64,000 nucleotides of DNA from Sutcliffiella horikoshii (GTDB taxonomy: Bacteria > Bacillota > Bacilli > Bacillales > Bacillaceae_I): the NCBI RefSeq assembly GCF_002157855.1, contig NZ_CP020880.1, positions 1,550,001 to 1,614,000 on the forward strand. The letters run 5' to 3'. The notes below the pieces were generated by a model. That model did not search any database, was not told where the DNA came from, and saw only the letters and a list, made by a program, of their open reading frames with translations. The position numbers were made by a program, and so were the translations under genes. Below are positions 15,846-28,207 of this stretch, one piece after another. The number at the start of each line of letters is the position of its first letter. Within the stretch, counting starts at the first letter, position 1.

Positions 15846-17522
15846 ATGGATATGGAAAAGGAAATGGTGAAGGTTATTCGTGCTCCTAGGGGCAGTGAGT
15901 TGAATACGAAGGGATGGGTGCAGGAGGCTGCATTGCGCATGTTGATGAACAATTTAGACCCGGAAGTGGCAGAAATTCCGGAAGAGCTTGTAGTGTATGG
16001 TGGAATCGGTAAAGCTGCGAGAAACTGGGAGAGCTTTGATGCCATTGTGGAATCGCTTAAAAACTTGGAAGATGATGAAACATTACTTGTTCAATCAGGC
16101 AAGCCGGTTGCTGTGTTCCGCAGTCATGCTGATGCGCCGCGTGTCTTGCTAGCAAACTCCAATCTTGTGCCAAAGTGGGCAAATTGGGACCATTTCCATG
16201 AACTAGATCAAAAAGGACTCATGATGTATGGCCAAATGACAGCAGGTTCTTGGATATATATCGGTACTCAAGGAATCCTACAGGGAACATATGAAACATT
16301 TGCGGAAGCGGCCAAGCAATCATTTAACAATACGCTAAAGGGCACGATTACTGTAACCGCTGGACTAGGAGGCATGGGAGGTGCACAGCCGCTTGCTGTT
16401 ACCATGAACGGTGGGGTGTGTATCGCCATTGAAGTGGATGAACACCGTATTGACCGCCGCATTGAAACGAGATATTGCGATGTGAAGGTCAAAAAAGTGG
16501 AGGAAGCCATTCAAAAAGCGGAAGAGTATAAGAAACTAGAAAAACCTTTATCTATCGGACTTTTAGGAAATGCAGCAGAGATTCTTCCGCAACTAGTAGA
16601 AAGAGGATTTACACCAGATCTTTTAACAGATCAAACCTCTGCTCATGATCCATTAAATGGTTATATTCCAATTGGAATGACTTTAGAAGAAGCTGCAAAA
16701 CGAAGAAAAGAAGAACCGGCACAATATGTAAAACTTGCAAAAGAAAGCATGGCTGAGCATGTGAAAGCAATGCTTGATCTGCAACAAAAAGGCGCGATCA
16801 CATTTGATTACGGCAATAATATCCGCCAAGTTGCACTGGACGAGGGAGTGGAAAAAGCTTTTGACTTCCCAGGCTTTGTACCGGCATTCATCCGTCCACA
16901 ATTTTGTGAAGGGAAAGGACCTTTCCGATGGGTGGCACTTTCTGGTGATCCAGAAGATATTTATAAAACAGACGAAGTAATTTTAAGAGAGTTTTCGGAT
17001 AACAAGCATCTTTGCAATTGGATCAAGATGGCAAGAGAAAAAGTAGCGTTCCAAGGGTTGCCTTCAAGAATCTGCTGGCTCGGTTATGGCGAGCGTGCCC
17101 GATTCGGCAAAATCATCAATGAAATGGTTGCAAATGGCGAGCTGTCTGCACCAATCGTCATTGGGCGCGATCACTTGGATTGCGGATCTGTGGCATCCCC
17201 TAATCGTGAGACAGAAGCAATGCTCGATGGCAGTGATGCGGTAGCAGATTGGCCGATATTGAATGCCCTCATTAATGGAGTAAATGGTGCGAGCTGGGTG
17301 TCTGTTCACCACGGTGGCGGTGTGGGCATGGGATACTCCCTTCATGCAGGTATGGTTATCGTGGCCGATGGAACAGAAGCAGCAGGAAAGCGATTGGAGC
17401 GAGTGCTGACTTCAGACCCTGGGATGGGTGTTGTGAGGCACGCGGATGCAGGCTATGATCTTGCGAAAAAAGTGGCCAAAGAAAAAGGCGTGCACATTCC
17501 TTTGCTAAAGGAGCGTGAGTAA
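15846..17522 (+). CDS. hutU: Urocanate hydratase
   Basis: This 558-residue NAD+-dependent enzyme converts urocanate to 4-imidazolone-5-propionate. Family blocks are continuous: [51 protein letters not shown] (NAD site), [56 protein letters not shown] and [15 protein letters not shown]. Either ATG (15846 or 15852) can use AAGGGG. The first 35 or so codons favour T/G third positions more than the rest. It overlaps nothing and is followed four bases later by hutI. Confidence 0.98.
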   Translation: MDMEKEMVKVIRAPRGSELNTKGWVQEAALRMLMNNLDPEVAEIPEELVVYGGIGKAARNWESFDAIVESLKNLEDDETLLVQSGKPVAVFRSHADAPRVLLANSNLVPKWANWDHFHELDQKGLMMYGQMTAGSWIYIGTQGILQGTYETFAEAAKQSFNNTLKGTITVTAGLGGMGGAQPLAVTMNGGVCIAIEVDEHRIDRRIETRYCDVKVKKVEEAIQKAEEYKKLEKPLSIGLLGNAAEILPQLVERGFTPDLLTDQTSAHDPLNGYIPIGMTLEEAAKRRKEEPAQYVKLAKESMAEHVKAMLDLQQKGAITFDYGNNIRQVALDEGVEKAFDFPGFVPAFIRPQFCEGKGPFRWVALSGDPEDIYKTDEVILREFSDNKHLCNWIKMAREKVAFQGLPSRICWLGYGERARFGKIINEMVANGELSAPIVIGRDHLDCGSVASPNRETEAMLDGSDAVADWPILNALINGVNGASWVSVHHGGGVGMGYSLHAGMVIVADGTEAAGKRLERVLTSDPGMGVVRHADAGYDLAKKVAKEKGVHIPLLKERE

Positions 17523-19746
<2,224 letters not shown>

Positions 19747-19752
19747 TGCGAA

Positions 19753-19791
19753 AAAAAGGCGACTGCAGCTTTTGAATGCGGTCGCCTTTTT
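19753..19791 (+). terminator. Bidirectional terminator of hut operon and ykwC
   Basis: AAAAAGGCGAC pairs with GTCGCCTTTTT (one mismatch side loop). A and T runs flank both ends, so it can serve the convergent genes hutG and ykwC. Confidence 0.9.
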
Positions 19792-19794
19792 GAT

Positions 19795-20682
19795 TTAGTT
19801 TGTTGATTTCTTTTGGAAAAGTTTATAAAGTGCCTGTGTACCGCTATTTTCTTCTCCACTTGCAGAAAGCTTCACATACATTTCACGAGCCAAGGAAAGA
19901 CCTGGAACATCAAGTCCCATTTTGTCTGCTTCATCAAGGGCGATTTCCATGTCTTTGATAAAGTGTTTGACGAAAAAGCCAGGCTCATAGTTTCCTGCGA
20001 TAATGCGAGGAGCAAGATTTGATAAAGACCAGCTTCCGGCTGCCCCGCTTGAAATGCTTTTTAGGACATCTTCAGGATCCAGTCCTGCGGTCTCGGCGTA
20101 AGCCAAAGCTTCACAAACACCGATCATGTTCGTGGCAATAGCAATCTGGTTGCACATTTTCGTGTGCTGTCCTGCTCCAGCCTCACCTTGGTGGATGATA
20201 TTTGTACCTAACGCTTGGAAGATAGGCTGGCATGCTGCAAAAGCTTCTTTGTCCCCGCCTACCATGATTGTCAGGCGAGCTTCCCTGGCTCCAATATCTC
20301 CACCGGAAACAGGGGCATCCAAACTATGTAAGCCGCGTTCCTTTGCTAGCAGATATATTTGTTTGGCTAATGTCGGAGTGGAGGTAGTCATATCAATCAG
20401 GTATGCACCTTTTTCGGCATTAGGTAAGATACCGTTGTCTCCTAAATAAATCTCTTCTACATCTTTTGGATAACCGACCATGGTGATCACAACATCCGCA
20501 CCGCGAGCTGCCTCACCAGCACTTGGCTTCCACACCGCACCGTGCGAAACCAAACCCTCAGCCTTCTCCCGCGTCCGCGTAAACACACTAACCTCAAACC
20601 CACGATCCAACAAATGCCTCGCCATACTACTACCCATCACACCCGTACCAACAAAAGCAACCTTATGTAATTCTCTGTTCAT
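19795..20682 (-). CDS. ykwC: 3-hydroxyisobutyrate-dehydrogenase-family oxidoreductase (YkwC-like)
   Basis: This 295-residue NAD(P)-dependent beta-hydroxyacid dehydrogenase has a Rossmann N-terminus (VGTGVMGSSMARHLL). The substrate block DAPVSGGDIGA and the catalytic lysine block GAGQHTKMCNQI follow, and the C-terminus has GAAGSWSLSNLAPR. These match YkwC closely; the physiological substrate is unknown. The 5' part is striking: codons 6-46 end only in T or G, whereas later codons are mixed. A REP-like hairpin lies 16 bases upstream of the start. Confidence 0.92.
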   Translation of the reverse strand: MNRELHKVAFVGTGVMGSSMARHLLDRGFEVSVFTRTREKAEGLVSHGAVWKPSAGEAARGADVVITMVGYPKDVEEIYLGDNGILPNAEKGAYLIDMTTSTPTLAKQIYLLAKERGLHSLDAPVSGGDIGAREARLTIMVGGDKEAFAACQPIFQALGTNIIHQGEAGAGQHTKMCNQIAIATNMIGVCEALAYAETAGLDPEDVLKSISSGAAGSWSLSNLAPRIIAGNYEPGFFVKHFIKDMEIALDEADKMGLDVPGLSLAREMYVKLSASGEENSGTQALYKLFQKKSTN

Positions 20683-20697
20683 GTGTAAATACCTCCT

Positions 20698-20710
20698 GGG
20701 GTCTGACCCC
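20698..20710 (+). repeat. REP-like hairpin, copy 2
   Basis: GGGGTCTGACCCC followed by five T. It overlaps the 5' untranslated region of ykwC. Left of it, 20581-20640 contains about 23 A, 25 C, 9 T and 3 G. Right of it, 20761-20820 contains about 11 A, 1 C, 21 T and 27 G (hand counts). Confidence 0.85.
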
Positions 20711-20963
20711 TTTTTGTCTTTTTTTTTCTAGTTTTTTATTCCCCTATTATACAGGTTTTTTTGGGGTGTTGGTAGATTTGTAGGTGGTGGGGTGGGGATC
20801 TATAATTTTGGGAGGAATGAAGTGGGGTAATTAGTTATAATATTTAGAAAAATAAAGAATTTTGTAGTATAATAGGAGAAATTGATAGTTTAGGACGATG
20901 TGTCTTTTTAAAAGGATTGAACGATAATAAGATCACGATAGATTACGAAGGGAGGAACGTGTA

Positions 20964-22811
20964 ATGAGTACCCCTGACTCTTTATTAAAAAAGGAGAATA
21001 CAAAATCTGTGGAATCCATTTCTAAGGTCCAGCTTATTATTGTCGTTTCCGATGTAGGGGATATACAATATGTCTCTTCTACATGTGAAGCATTATTAGG
21101 ATATGCTAGGGCAGATCTGATAAATACGAGGTTAGAGAACTGGATTAATTCGGAAGACCTATATTTAATAGAGAGCTTAATCTACCAACCCTCCCATCAA
21201 ACTCACTGTTATTTTCGTATGAAAAGGAAGGATGGGACTCTTGTTTGGATGGAAGCGGTACTGTCTGAAGTCAAATCATCTACAGGGGAAGAAAAAGAAA
21301 TCGTTTTAATGCTTTCCCGTACATCGGATTATCAGAATTCCACTATCCAAGATAGAGGTACGAGCATCGCTATGCCCACTAGCCAAAGGAGAAAAAATGA
21401 GGACCTCCAAATAGATGAAGATTATTCTGCATATGACCTTATTGAGTACCTGCCGAACGGAGTATTCATTTTTGTTGATGGGATAATCAAGTATGTGAAT
21501 GAAGCAGGTACGTCCATGCTTGGGGCATGCCATAAAGAACAAATTCTTGAAACCTCTGTTTATGAATACATAGAAGAAAATTATCATGAAATTGTGGAGA
21601 AAAGAATCAAGTCGGTCCAACAAGGATACCGAGTGGGGCAAATGGAACAACGATGGAAGAGGTTTGACGGGCGGGCAATAGATGTGGAGATTACTTCTAA
21701 TCATACTACTTTCAAGGGAAAACCTGCTTCTTTTGTCATGCTGGTGGATATTTCGCACCGGAAGAGCTTTCATAAAATTTTGCAAAACAGTCGAGAACGT
21801 TTTCGAAAGCTTGTGCAGAATTCTATTGATACCATCGGCGTGATTTGTGAAGAAAAATGGACGTTTATTAATGAATCTGGATTAAAAATGCTTGAAGTCG
21901 ATAATTATGGGGAGATATTTGGAAAAAGCATTTATGATAATCTCCCTAAAGAAGACTTTGAAAAGATATGGCAAGAAGTGCATGAACAACATAATGGAAT
22001 GAAGTTGCCGACATTTGAACAAGAATGGAAGACGATGAAAGGAAATGCCATTCATACCGAGCTCGTTGGAATACCCACGACTTATTTGGGAAAAGACGCC
22101 ATGCAAGTTATTATCCGTGACATAACAGAGCGGAAACAAGCCGAAGCATTGATGCTGCAATCGGAAAAGCTTACTGTCGCAGGTCAATTGGCAGCCGGAA
22201 TAGCGCATGAAATCCGTAATCCTCTTACAGCTATCAAGGGATTCTTTAAACTTTTAGAAAGGGAGATGGAAGAAAAGAAAGAATACTTCCACATAATTGA
22301 GTCTGAGCTGAGCAGAATCGAACTTATCCTAAGTGAGTTACTTTTGCTCGCAAAACCGCATCAAGTATATGTGCATCCGGTTTCCGTTCATTCCCTGCTT
22401 AAGGATGTAACAACGCTTTTAGAAACGCAGGCGATCATGAACAATGTATGGTTTGATTTAAAATTGAAGGCAAAGACTCCAACCATAAAATGCGATGAAA
22501 ATCAGATGAAACAGGTGTTTATCAATTTAATTAAAAATGGGATAGAAGCAATGCCAAGTGGAGGAACAATCTATATTGATACAGAGGATGCTGGTGATGA
22601 AGTAGTGGTTACGTTTCGTGATGAGGGGACTGGCATCTCAGAAGATATTATCAAGAGGCTCGGGGAACCATTTTTCACAACCAAAACAACGGGAACTGGC
22701 TTGGGGTTGATGATTACGTTTAATATCATTAAAAATCACCATGGAACGGTAAACGTAACAAGTGAAGTGAATGAAGGAACCCAAATAGAAGTTCGATTTC
22801 AAAAGGCGTGA
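20964..22811 (+). CDS. Cytosolic PAS-domain sensor histidine kinase (sporulation-kinase type)
   Basis: This 615-residue kinase has no membrane segment. Three PAS-like domains (about 20-115, 150-255 and 275-375) precede a HisKA domain with phospho-acceptor His415 in AGIAHEIRNPLTAIKGF. A HATPase domain follows, with QVFINLIKNGIEAM (N box), DEGTGIS (G1) and TGTGLGLMIT (G2). The HisKA motif is that of KinA/KinC/KinE kinases feeding the Spo0F-Spo0A phosphorelay, and no response regulator gene is adjacent, which fits an orphan phosphorelay kinase. The start has GGGAGG at good spacing. Confidence 0.9.
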   Translation: MSTPDSLLKKENTKSVESISKVQLIIVVSDVGDIQYVSSTCEALLGYARADLINTRLENWINSEDLYLIESLIYQPSHQTHCYFRMKRKDGTLVWMEAVLSEVKSSTGEEKEIVLMLSRTSDYQNSTIQDRGTSIAMPTSQRRKNEDLQIDEDYSAYDLIEYLPNGVFIFVDGIIKYVNEAGTSMLGACHKEQILETSVYEYIEENYHEIVEKRIKSVQQGYRVGQMEQRWKRFDGRAIDVEITSNHTTFKGKPASFVMLVDISHRKSFHKILQNSRERFRKLVQNSIDTIGVICEEKWTFINESGLKMLEVDNYGEIFGKSIYDNLPKEDFEKIWQEVHEQHNGMKLPTFEQEWKTMKGNAIHTELVGIPTTYLGKDAMQVIIRDITERKQAEALMLQSEKLTVAGQLAAGIAHEIRNPLTAIKGFFKLLEREMEEKKEYFHIIESELSRIELILSELLLLAKPHQVYVHPVSVHSLLKDVTTLLETQAIMNNVWFDLKLKAKTPTIKCDENQMKQVFINLIKNGIEAMPSGGTIYIDTEDAGDEVVVTFRDEGTGISEDIIKRLGEPFFTTKTTGTGLGLMITFNIIKNHHGTVNVTSEVNEGTQIEVRFQKA

Positions 22812-22973
22812 AATTTTACAATAAATTAAAGTAAAGGAATATCCTGTGCTGAAAGTGAGAATCCTTTCAATGTATAAGGAAAGACAATGTTGTACTTTAC
22901 AGAAAATTCCCTATACATTTTTTAAAAAGGATAGTATTATAGGAGACTAATCTTGAAATAGGAGTTTTAGTAT

Positions 22974-24320
22974 ATGAAACAGCATGAGCAATGGACGTCT
23001 AAGATTGGCTTTATTTTAGCAGCAGCAGGGTCCGCGATCGGCCTCGGTGCGATATGGAAGTTTCCGTATATGGCGGGGACAAATGGTGGAGGAATATTCT
23101 TTTTGTTGTTTATTCTTTTCACGGTCATTATCGCTACACCCATGTTACTGGCTGAGTTTATAATAGGCAGGAGTACACAAAAGGATGCGATTACAGCGTA
23201 TAAGACCTTGGCTAAAGGGTCTAAATGGCATTATATCGGAATTCTTGGAGTAGTTGCCTCCTTTATTTTATTATCCTTTTACAGTGTTGTAGGAGGATGG
23301 ATTGTTACATACTTAGGTAAAAGTTTAACAGGGGGACTTTCTCAATTTTCACTTGAGGAATATGGAGGACTTTTTGAACAGACAATAGCCAATCCAACTC
23401 AAGTGTTGATTGCCCAGTTTATTTTTCTTGCCATTACCATTTGGGTGGTACAGGCTGGAGTGCAAAGTGGAATCGAAAAAGCCAGTAAAGTTTTAATGCC
23501 ATTATTATTTATTATTTTTATGGTGTTGTTGGTTAGATCGCTGACATTAGAAGGTGCATCAGAAGGGATACTTTACTTTTTACAACCGGATATTTCTTTA
23601 ATCACTCCCAACACATTTTTGATGGCACTTGGACAGGCCTTGTTTTCATTGAGTGTTGGTATATCCATCATGGTGACCTATAGTTCTTATCTGGAAAAGG
23701 GAGAAAATCTTGTTCGATCTGCCGGATCTGTAGTTTGGTTGAATATCATTATCTCTCTTTTATCTGGTTTAGTTATTTTTCCGGCTGTGTTTGCTTTAGG
23801 GCTGCAACCTGATGAAGGACCTGGTCTCGTATTTGTCGTATTACCGGCAGTTTTTGATCAGTTGCCACTTGGCGGAATCTTCTTGACTATGTTCTTAGTC
23901 TTGTTATTATTTGCGACTTTGACCTCTGCCTTCTCTATTTTAGAGATAATAGTTGCAGTTATCGTAAAAGACAACCAAGAGAAAAGAAGGAAGATTGCCA
24001 TAATCGGAGGAATGATCATTTTCGTTTTAGGGATACCTTCCGCATTGTCATTTGGTATTCTATCTGGAATAACCATTGGAGAACGTATCATATTTGATGT
24101 AGCTGATTTTCTCGTGAGTAATATTGCCTTGCCTGTAGGTGCATTCTTCATTTCCATTTTTGTTGGATATCGAATACCGAAGAATATCTTGGAAGATGAA
24201 TTTTTCCAAGGATCTACCGTTAAGAAAGGTTTATTCCAAGTTTGGTACTATCTGATCAGATATGTGATCCCGGTAGGAATACTTCTTGTCTTTTTACAGT
24301 CATTTGGACTTTTCGGTTAG
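22974..24320 (+). CDS. SNF-family sodium-dependent transporter
   Basis: This 448-residue, roughly 12-helix inner-membrane protein belongs to the neurotransmitter:sodium symporter (SNF) family, in the YocR/YhdH group. The N-terminal signature [20 protein letters not shown] and [11 protein letters not shown] in helix 1 form the sodium and substrate site. The substrate is probably an amino acid but cannot be named. It is monocistronic with a strong terminator. Confidence 0.92.
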   Translation: MKQHEQWTSKIGFILAAAGSAIGLGAIWKFPYMAGTNGGGIFFLLFILFTVIIATPMLLAEFIIGRSTQKDAITAYKTLAKGSKWHYIGILGVVASFILLSFYSVVGGWIVTYLGKSLTGGLSQFSLEEYGGLFEQTIANPTQVLIAQFIFLAITIWVVQAGVQSGIEKASKVLMPLLFIIFMVLLVRSLTLEGASEGILYFLQPDISLITPNTFLMALGQALFSLSVGISIMVTYSSYLEKGENLVRSAGSVVWLNIIISLLSGLVIFPAVFALGLQPDEGPGLVFVVLPAVFDQLPLGGIFLTMFLVLLLFATLTSAFSILEIIVAVIVKDNQEKRRKIAIIGGMIIFVLGIPSALSFGILSGITIGERIIFDVADFLVSNIALPVGAFFISIFVGYRIPKNILEDEFFQGSTVKKGLFQVWYYLIRYVIPVGILLVFLQSFGLFG

Positions 24321-24340
24321 TTAAATTAAATTATCTTTTA

Positions 24341-24377
24341 AAACACACTCGACTTTCTTGGTCGGTGTGTTTTTTTT
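24341..24377 (+). terminator. Terminator after the SNF transporter
   Basis: AACACAC pairs with GTGTGTT, with extra pairing of CGAC/GGTCG, followed by eight T residues. Confidence 0.85.
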
Positions 24378-24429
24378 CATTCCACCTACAATTTACAGGG
24401 GAAACAAGGAAGTTATGACAGATATTCCT

Positions 24430-24551
24430 ATTGGGAAAACAACCCTCGTTTTTCTACTTTAAGAGCGACTTCTGCCTAGTGTTTTCCCAATATGAAAACT
24501 AGCTGTCAGGTGATAAACTGTCCTTAATAGTTCTCAATAGTGAGAATTATT
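24430..24551 (+). promoter_or_regulatory. Two nested dyads upstream of the first subtilisin
   Basis: A perfect 12-bp inverted repeat, ATTGGGAAAACA at 24430-24441 and TGTTTTCCCAAT at 24480-24491, brackets a 38-base spacer. A second dyad, AATAGTTCTC/GAGAATTATT, spans 24526-24551 close to the likely transcription start. They may be operators, or an mRNA 5' stem as in aprE. No named regulator site was recognised. Confidence 0.5.
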
Positions 24552-24579
24552 AAAAAACTTTATTAGAGGAGTGAATTTA

Positions 24580-25725
24580 TTGAAAAAGTGGACGAAAGGT
24601 TTATCGGTCATACTTATCGCAATACTTGCTTTCTCTTTAGCTTTTGGATCTGCACAAGCAGCAGCTTCTGGTCCGAGTGCTAATGCAAAGAAAGAGTACT
24701 TAGTGGGATTTGCTAAAGGAAACAAAGCAAATGCTCAGTCTTCCAAAAATTTAATTACAGCTGCTGGTGGCGATATTCAACATACATTCCAGTACATGAA
24801 TGTAGTGGAAGTGAGCTTGCCTGAAAAAGCGGCTGAAGCATTAGCGAAAAATCCTAACATTGCATTTGTAGAGGAAAACGCAGAAGTTCAAGCTACTGCA
24901 CAAACAGTTCCTTGGGGAATTCCTCACATTAAAGCAGACAAAGCGCACGCTTCAGGTGTAACAGGAAGTGGAGTGAAAGTTGCGGTCCTTGATACAGGAA
25001 TTGATGCAAACCATGCGGATTTGAATGTTAAAGGTGGAGCAAGCTTTGTTTCTGGTGAACCAAATGCCCTTCAAGATGGAAACGGGCACGGAACACACGT
25101 AGCAGGAACGGTTGCTGCATTGAATAATTCGACAGGAGTGCTTGGTGTAGCTTATAATGCGGATCTTTATGCAGTTAAAGTTCTTAGCGCTTCCGGAAGC
25201 GGTACATTAAGTGGAATTGCACAAGGAATTGAGTGGTCCATTGCTAATGATATGGACGTTATCAATATGAGCCTTGGTGGTAGTACCGGTTCCACAGCAC
25301 TTCAGCAAGCTTGTGACAATGCTTATGCTAGTGGAATTGTAGTGGTTGCGGCTGCTGGAAACTCCGGTTCTAGAGGTAAGAGAAACACAATGGGTTACCC
25401 TGCTAGATACAGTTCTGTAATTGCAGTTGGTGCGGTCGACAGCAGTAACAACCGTGCATCTTTCTCAAGTGTTGGAAGTGAGCTTGAAGTAATGGCTCCA
25501 GGTGTAAGTATCCTCAGCACGACTCCTGGAAACAACTACTCTTCCTTCAATGGTACGTCTATGGCTTCTCCACATGTTGCAGGAGCAGCTGCACTAATCA
25601 AAGCAAAATACCCTAGCATGACGAATGTACAAATTCGTGAAAAACTAAAAAATACTGCCACTAACCTTGGCGATTCGTTCTATTATGGACATGGTGTAAT
25701 AAACGTGGAAAGTGCTTTGCAATAA
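24580..25725 (+). CDS. Secreted subtilisin-family alkaline serine protease 1
   Basis: This 381-residue prepro-enzyme has a signal peptide ending near SAQA, an inhibitor-I9 propeptide (about 37-110) and a mature S8 domain starting near [10 protein letters not shown]. The catalytic triad is Asp in VLDTGID, His in GHGTHVAGT and Ser in NGTSMASP. Length matches high-alkaline subtilisins of Bacillus. TTG at 24580 is chosen because AGAGGAG is then eight bases away; the GTG at 24571 overlaps that site. It is one of a tandem pair. Confidence 0.95.
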   Translation: MKKWTKGLSVILIAILAFSLAFGSAQAAASGPSANAKKEYLVGFAKGNKANAQSSKNLITAAGGDIQHTFQYMNVVEVSLPEKAAEALAKNPNIAFVEENAEVQATAQTVPWGIPHIKADKAHASGVTGSGVKVAVLDTGIDANHADLNVKGGASFVSGEPNALQDGNGHGTHVAGTVAALNNSTGVLGVAYNADLYAVKVLSASGSGTLSGIAQGIEWSIANDMDVINMSLGGSTGSTALQQACDNAYASGIVVVAAAGNSGSRGKRNTMGYPARYSSVIAVGAVDSSNNRASFSSVGSELEVMAPGVSILSTTPGNNYSSFNGTSMASPHVAGAAALIKAKYPSMTNVQIREKLKNTATNLGDSFYYGHGVINVESALQ

Positions 25726-25749
25726 CTAAGTTGTTCCCCCTTTGAATAG

Positions 25750-25797
25750 AAGCACCAGGATCAACTCTTAAATAGAGAAGGCACTGGTGCTTTATAA
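25750..25797 (+). terminator. Terminator between the two subtilisin genes
   Basis: AAGCACCAG pairs with CTGGTGCTT around a 25-base loop, then TATAAATTTTTT. Confidence 0.75.
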
Positions 25798-25821
25798 ATT
25801 TTTTATAGGAGAGTGAGTTTT

Positions 25822-26961
25822 ATGAATAGGTCTTTAAGAAAATTAGTTACCTTATTTTTAGCCGTAGTTATGGTTCTATCCTTCTCATTTACGCCATCAG
25901 ATGCAGGTGCACAAGGCAAGCCCTTAATGAAGGAATATCTGATTGGTATAAAAAGTGGTCCGTCTGTAGCCAAAGCGGACAAGCTAGTATCCACTCTCGG
26001 CGGTTCGGTGGAGCATCAGTTTAAACATATGAATGTGTTACATATCACGTTGCCGGAAGTGGCTGCCGCAGCACTTGAAAAAAATCCGTTAGTAGAATAT
26101 GTGGAAGAAAATGTGGAAATGCACACAACAGCACAAACGGTTCCTTATGGGGTACCTCATATTAAAGCGGATGTGGCACATGCACAAGGTGTTACAGGGT
26201 CTGGCGTAAAAGTGGCAGTTCTTGATACAGGAATTGATGCAAGCCATGAGGACTTGAATGTAGTAGGCGGGGCAAGTTTTGTTTCCGAAGAACCGGATGC
26301 TCTGACAGACGGCAATGGTCATGGTACTCACGTGGCAGGAACCATTGCAGCTGTAAATAATAATACGGGAGTACTTGGTGTCGCTTTTGATGTAGATCTT
26401 TATGCGGTAAAAGTATTAAGTGCTGGCGGAAGCGGTACACTTGCAGGCATCGCTCAAGGAATCGAATGGGCAATTAATAATGATATGGATGTTATCAATA
26501 TGAGTTTAGGTGGCAGCACTGGTTCGAGTACGTTGAAGCAGGCAAGCGACAATGCCTATAACAGTGGTATCGTTGTCGTGGCTGCAGCTGGTAACAGCGG
26601 TTCTTTCTTTGGCTTAATAAACACAATCGGATATCCTGCAAGATATGATTCTGTTATTGCGGTTGGTGCCGTAGATTCTAATAATAACCGCGCTTCCTTC
26701 TCAAGTGTGGGAAGTCAACTTGAAGTGATGGCTCCTGGAGTTTCCATCAACAGTACATTGCCAGGCAATCAATATGGGGAATTGAATGGAACATCCATGG
26801 CATCTCCTCATGTGGCAGGTGCTGCGGCATTATTACTGGCGCAAAATCCAGATCTGACAAATGTAGAAGTTCGTGAAAGGTTACGCAGTACGGCAACCAA
26901 CTTGGGATCGTCCTTCAATTACGGCTATGGTGTCATTAACCTTGAAGCGGCATTGCAATAA
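25822..26961 (+). CDS. Secreted subtilisin-family serine protease 2 (tandem paralogue)
   Basis: This 379-residue paralogue has the same prepro layout: a signal peptide ending about residue 29, an I9 propeptide and a mature domain beginning near [10 protein letters not shown]. The triad is in [16 protein letters not shown] and NGTSMASP. The mature domains of the pair are very similar while the propeptides have diverged, and an SFFGLIN insert-like loop replaces SRGKRN of the first. ATG 25822 has AGGAG ten bases upstream. Its own terminator and the one ahead suggest separate or read-through transcripts. Confidence 0.95.
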   Translation: MNRSLRKLVTLFLAVVMVLSFSFTPSDAGAQGKPLMKEYLIGIKSGPSVAKADKLVSTLGGSVEHQFKHMNVLHITLPEVAAAALEKNPLVEYVEENVEMHTTAQTVPYGVPHIKADVAHAQGVTGSGVKVAVLDTGIDASHEDLNVVGGASFVSEEPDALTDGNGHGTHVAGTIAAVNNNTGVLGVAFDVDLYAVKVLSAGGSGTLAGIAQGIEWAINNDMDVINMSLGGSTGSSTLKQASDNAYNSGIVVVAAAGNSGSFFGLINTIGYPARYDSVIAVGAVDSNNNRASFSSVGSQLEVMAPGVSINSTLPGNQYGELNGTSMASPHVAGAAALLLAQNPDLTNVEVRERLRSTATNLGSSFNYGYGVINLEAALQ

Positions 26962-26980
26962 ACTAACAAACCATTAAACT

Positions 26981-27020
26981 AAGACCCTCCCTTGTGAGAT
27001 AAAGGGAGGGTCTTTTTTTT
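26981..27020 (+). terminator. Terminator after the second subtilisin
   Basis: AAGACCCTCCCT pairs with AGGGAGGGTCTT around ten bases, followed by eight T. Confidence 0.93.
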
Positions 27021-27039
27021 AGAATTTTCCATAAACCTT

Positions 27040-27185
27040 TGATTTCCGTTCCAGGCGCTTCGCTTGCCTGCGGGCGGTCCGTAAGCCTCCTCACTCCGTT
27101 GCGGGGTCTTACCTGTCCCTTCCTCCCGCGGGCGTCTACGCGCCTTCCACTACAATCAACCAAGTGACTTCATTCACTTAAATTA
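27040..27185 (-). repeat. ~125-bp repeat, copy 3 (orientation B)
   Basis: TGATTTCCGTTCCAGGCGC at the left and CTACAATCAAC at the right bound a GC-rich imperfect palindrome. As its reverse complement it aligns with copy 1. The right flank carries ACTTCATTCACTTA, also found after the other B copies. Confidence 0.88.
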
Positions 27186-27260
27186 TAAAAACCCACTAGA
27201 CTCCCCAGCTTTATGCTACTTTAATATATATCTACCAAAAAACAATTTTTTTAAAAAAGT

Positions 27261-27290
27261 TGAAACTATTTCATATTAACCTGCATCTTA
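27261..27290 (+). promoter_or_regulatory. Possible ECF-type promoter of the sigma operon
   Basis: TGAAAC at 27261-27266 is the hallmark -35 of ECF sigma factors. CATCTTA at 27284 lies 17 bases further and is only a partial match to the usual CGTC -10. It precedes an ECF sigma gene, as expected for autoregulation. Confidence 0.4.
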
Positions 27291-27327
27291 AGTATAGACC
27301 TCAAAAAGAAAGGAGGGTGAGCGAGCT

Positions 27328-27897
27328 TTGCACCTAGTGGAACAATTAAAAAATAAAGAAGAGTCCGCGCTAAAAGAATTGATGACTATTTATGGAGACT
27401 ATCTTTTACGAACAGCATATTTACTGGTAAAGGACAGTCATCTAGCTGAAGAAGTGGTACAGGATACTTTCATCACAGCCTTTAAAAAGATTCATCAACT
27501 AGATGAAGAAGAAAAACTAAAAAGCTGGCTCACCTCCATTACAGTCAACCGTTGTAAAATGCAAATGCGTAAGTGGAGCTTTAAGAGCATCCTCTTAAAC
27601 TTTGAATTTGCCGAACGAGTTACAGAGGACGAACAGATAGAAGGTCCTGAGGCGCAATTATTACTTGATTTCCAGAATCAATCTTTAAGTGAATCGATAC
27701 AAAAGTTGGATTATAAATACAGAGAAGTAATCATTCTTTATTATTTTAACGAGATGAAAATAAGCGAAATTGCTGTGCTGTTAGCTATTGCAGAAAGTAC
27801 AGTGAAAACAAGGTTAAAACGAGGACGCTCTAATTTAAAGAACATTTTCGAGAAAGGGGAGGATGAAAGTGCAACACAAAGAAAAACTAGCGGTTAA
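27328..27897 (+). CDS. ECF-family RNA polymerase sigma factor
   Basis: This 189-residue protein has sigma region 2 (YGDYLLRTAYLLVKDSHLAEEVVQDTF, -10 recognition WLTSITVNRCK) and region 4 (KYREVIILYYFNEMKISEIA with the helix-turn-helix ending STVKTRLKRGR). It starts at TTG 27328 with AGGAGG upstream. The next gene overlaps its 3' end by 29 bases and is the likely cognate anti-sigma. The regulon is unknown; a self-directed TGAAAC element lies upstream. Confidence 0.92.
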   Translation: MHLVEQLKNKEESALKELMTIYGDYLLRTAYLLVKDSHLAEEVVQDTFITAFKKIHQLDEEEKLKSWLTSITVNRCKMQMRKWSFKSILLNFEFAERVTEDEQIEGPEAQLLLDFQNQSLSESIQKLDYKYREVIILYYFNEMKISEIAVLLAIAESTVKTRLKRGRSNLKNIFEKGEDESATQRKTSG

Positions 27898-28207
27898 AGA
27901 AAGACTTGATCATGAGTTAAAGGACTTCCATTTTACCGGGTCTGAAAAAGTTATACAGAAATCGCATCCGAAAAGTTTTGCGGATAAAATTTCATCCTTC
28001 TGGAATAAGGAAATTGAGTTGCCTGTCCTTCCAATCGTAGTGGCCGCTACCTTAATCTTCTCGACTATCTCCCTAAAGGATGACCTAAATAGTGAGGTCA
28101 CCACAACGCAGGCCGAACGTGAAATAATCCAGATAGCTGGATACACCTATTGGAAGGATGACTATGAAAGAGCGGTGAAGGAACATGAAAATAAAAGTGA
28201 AAATTAA
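27869..28207 (+). CDS. Probable membrane anti-sigma factor
   Basis: This 112-residue protein has a charged N-terminal part of about 55 residues, one transmembrane helix (LPVLPIVVAATLIFSTISL) and a short outer tail. It lacks the zinc-binding H-x3-C-x2-C motif, so any anti-sigma activity would be of a non-zinc type. Function is inferred from its position, overlapping the end of the ECF sigma gene. GTG 27869 is preferred because GGGGAGG lies six bases upstream; the ATG at 27863 abuts that site. It overlaps the next gene by 23 bases. Confidence 0.65.
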   Translation: MQHKEKLAVKERLDHELKDFHFTGSEKVIQKSHPKSFADKISSFWNKEIELPVLPIVVAATLIFSTISLKDDLNSEVTTTQAEREIIQIAGYTYWKDDYERAVKEHENKSEN

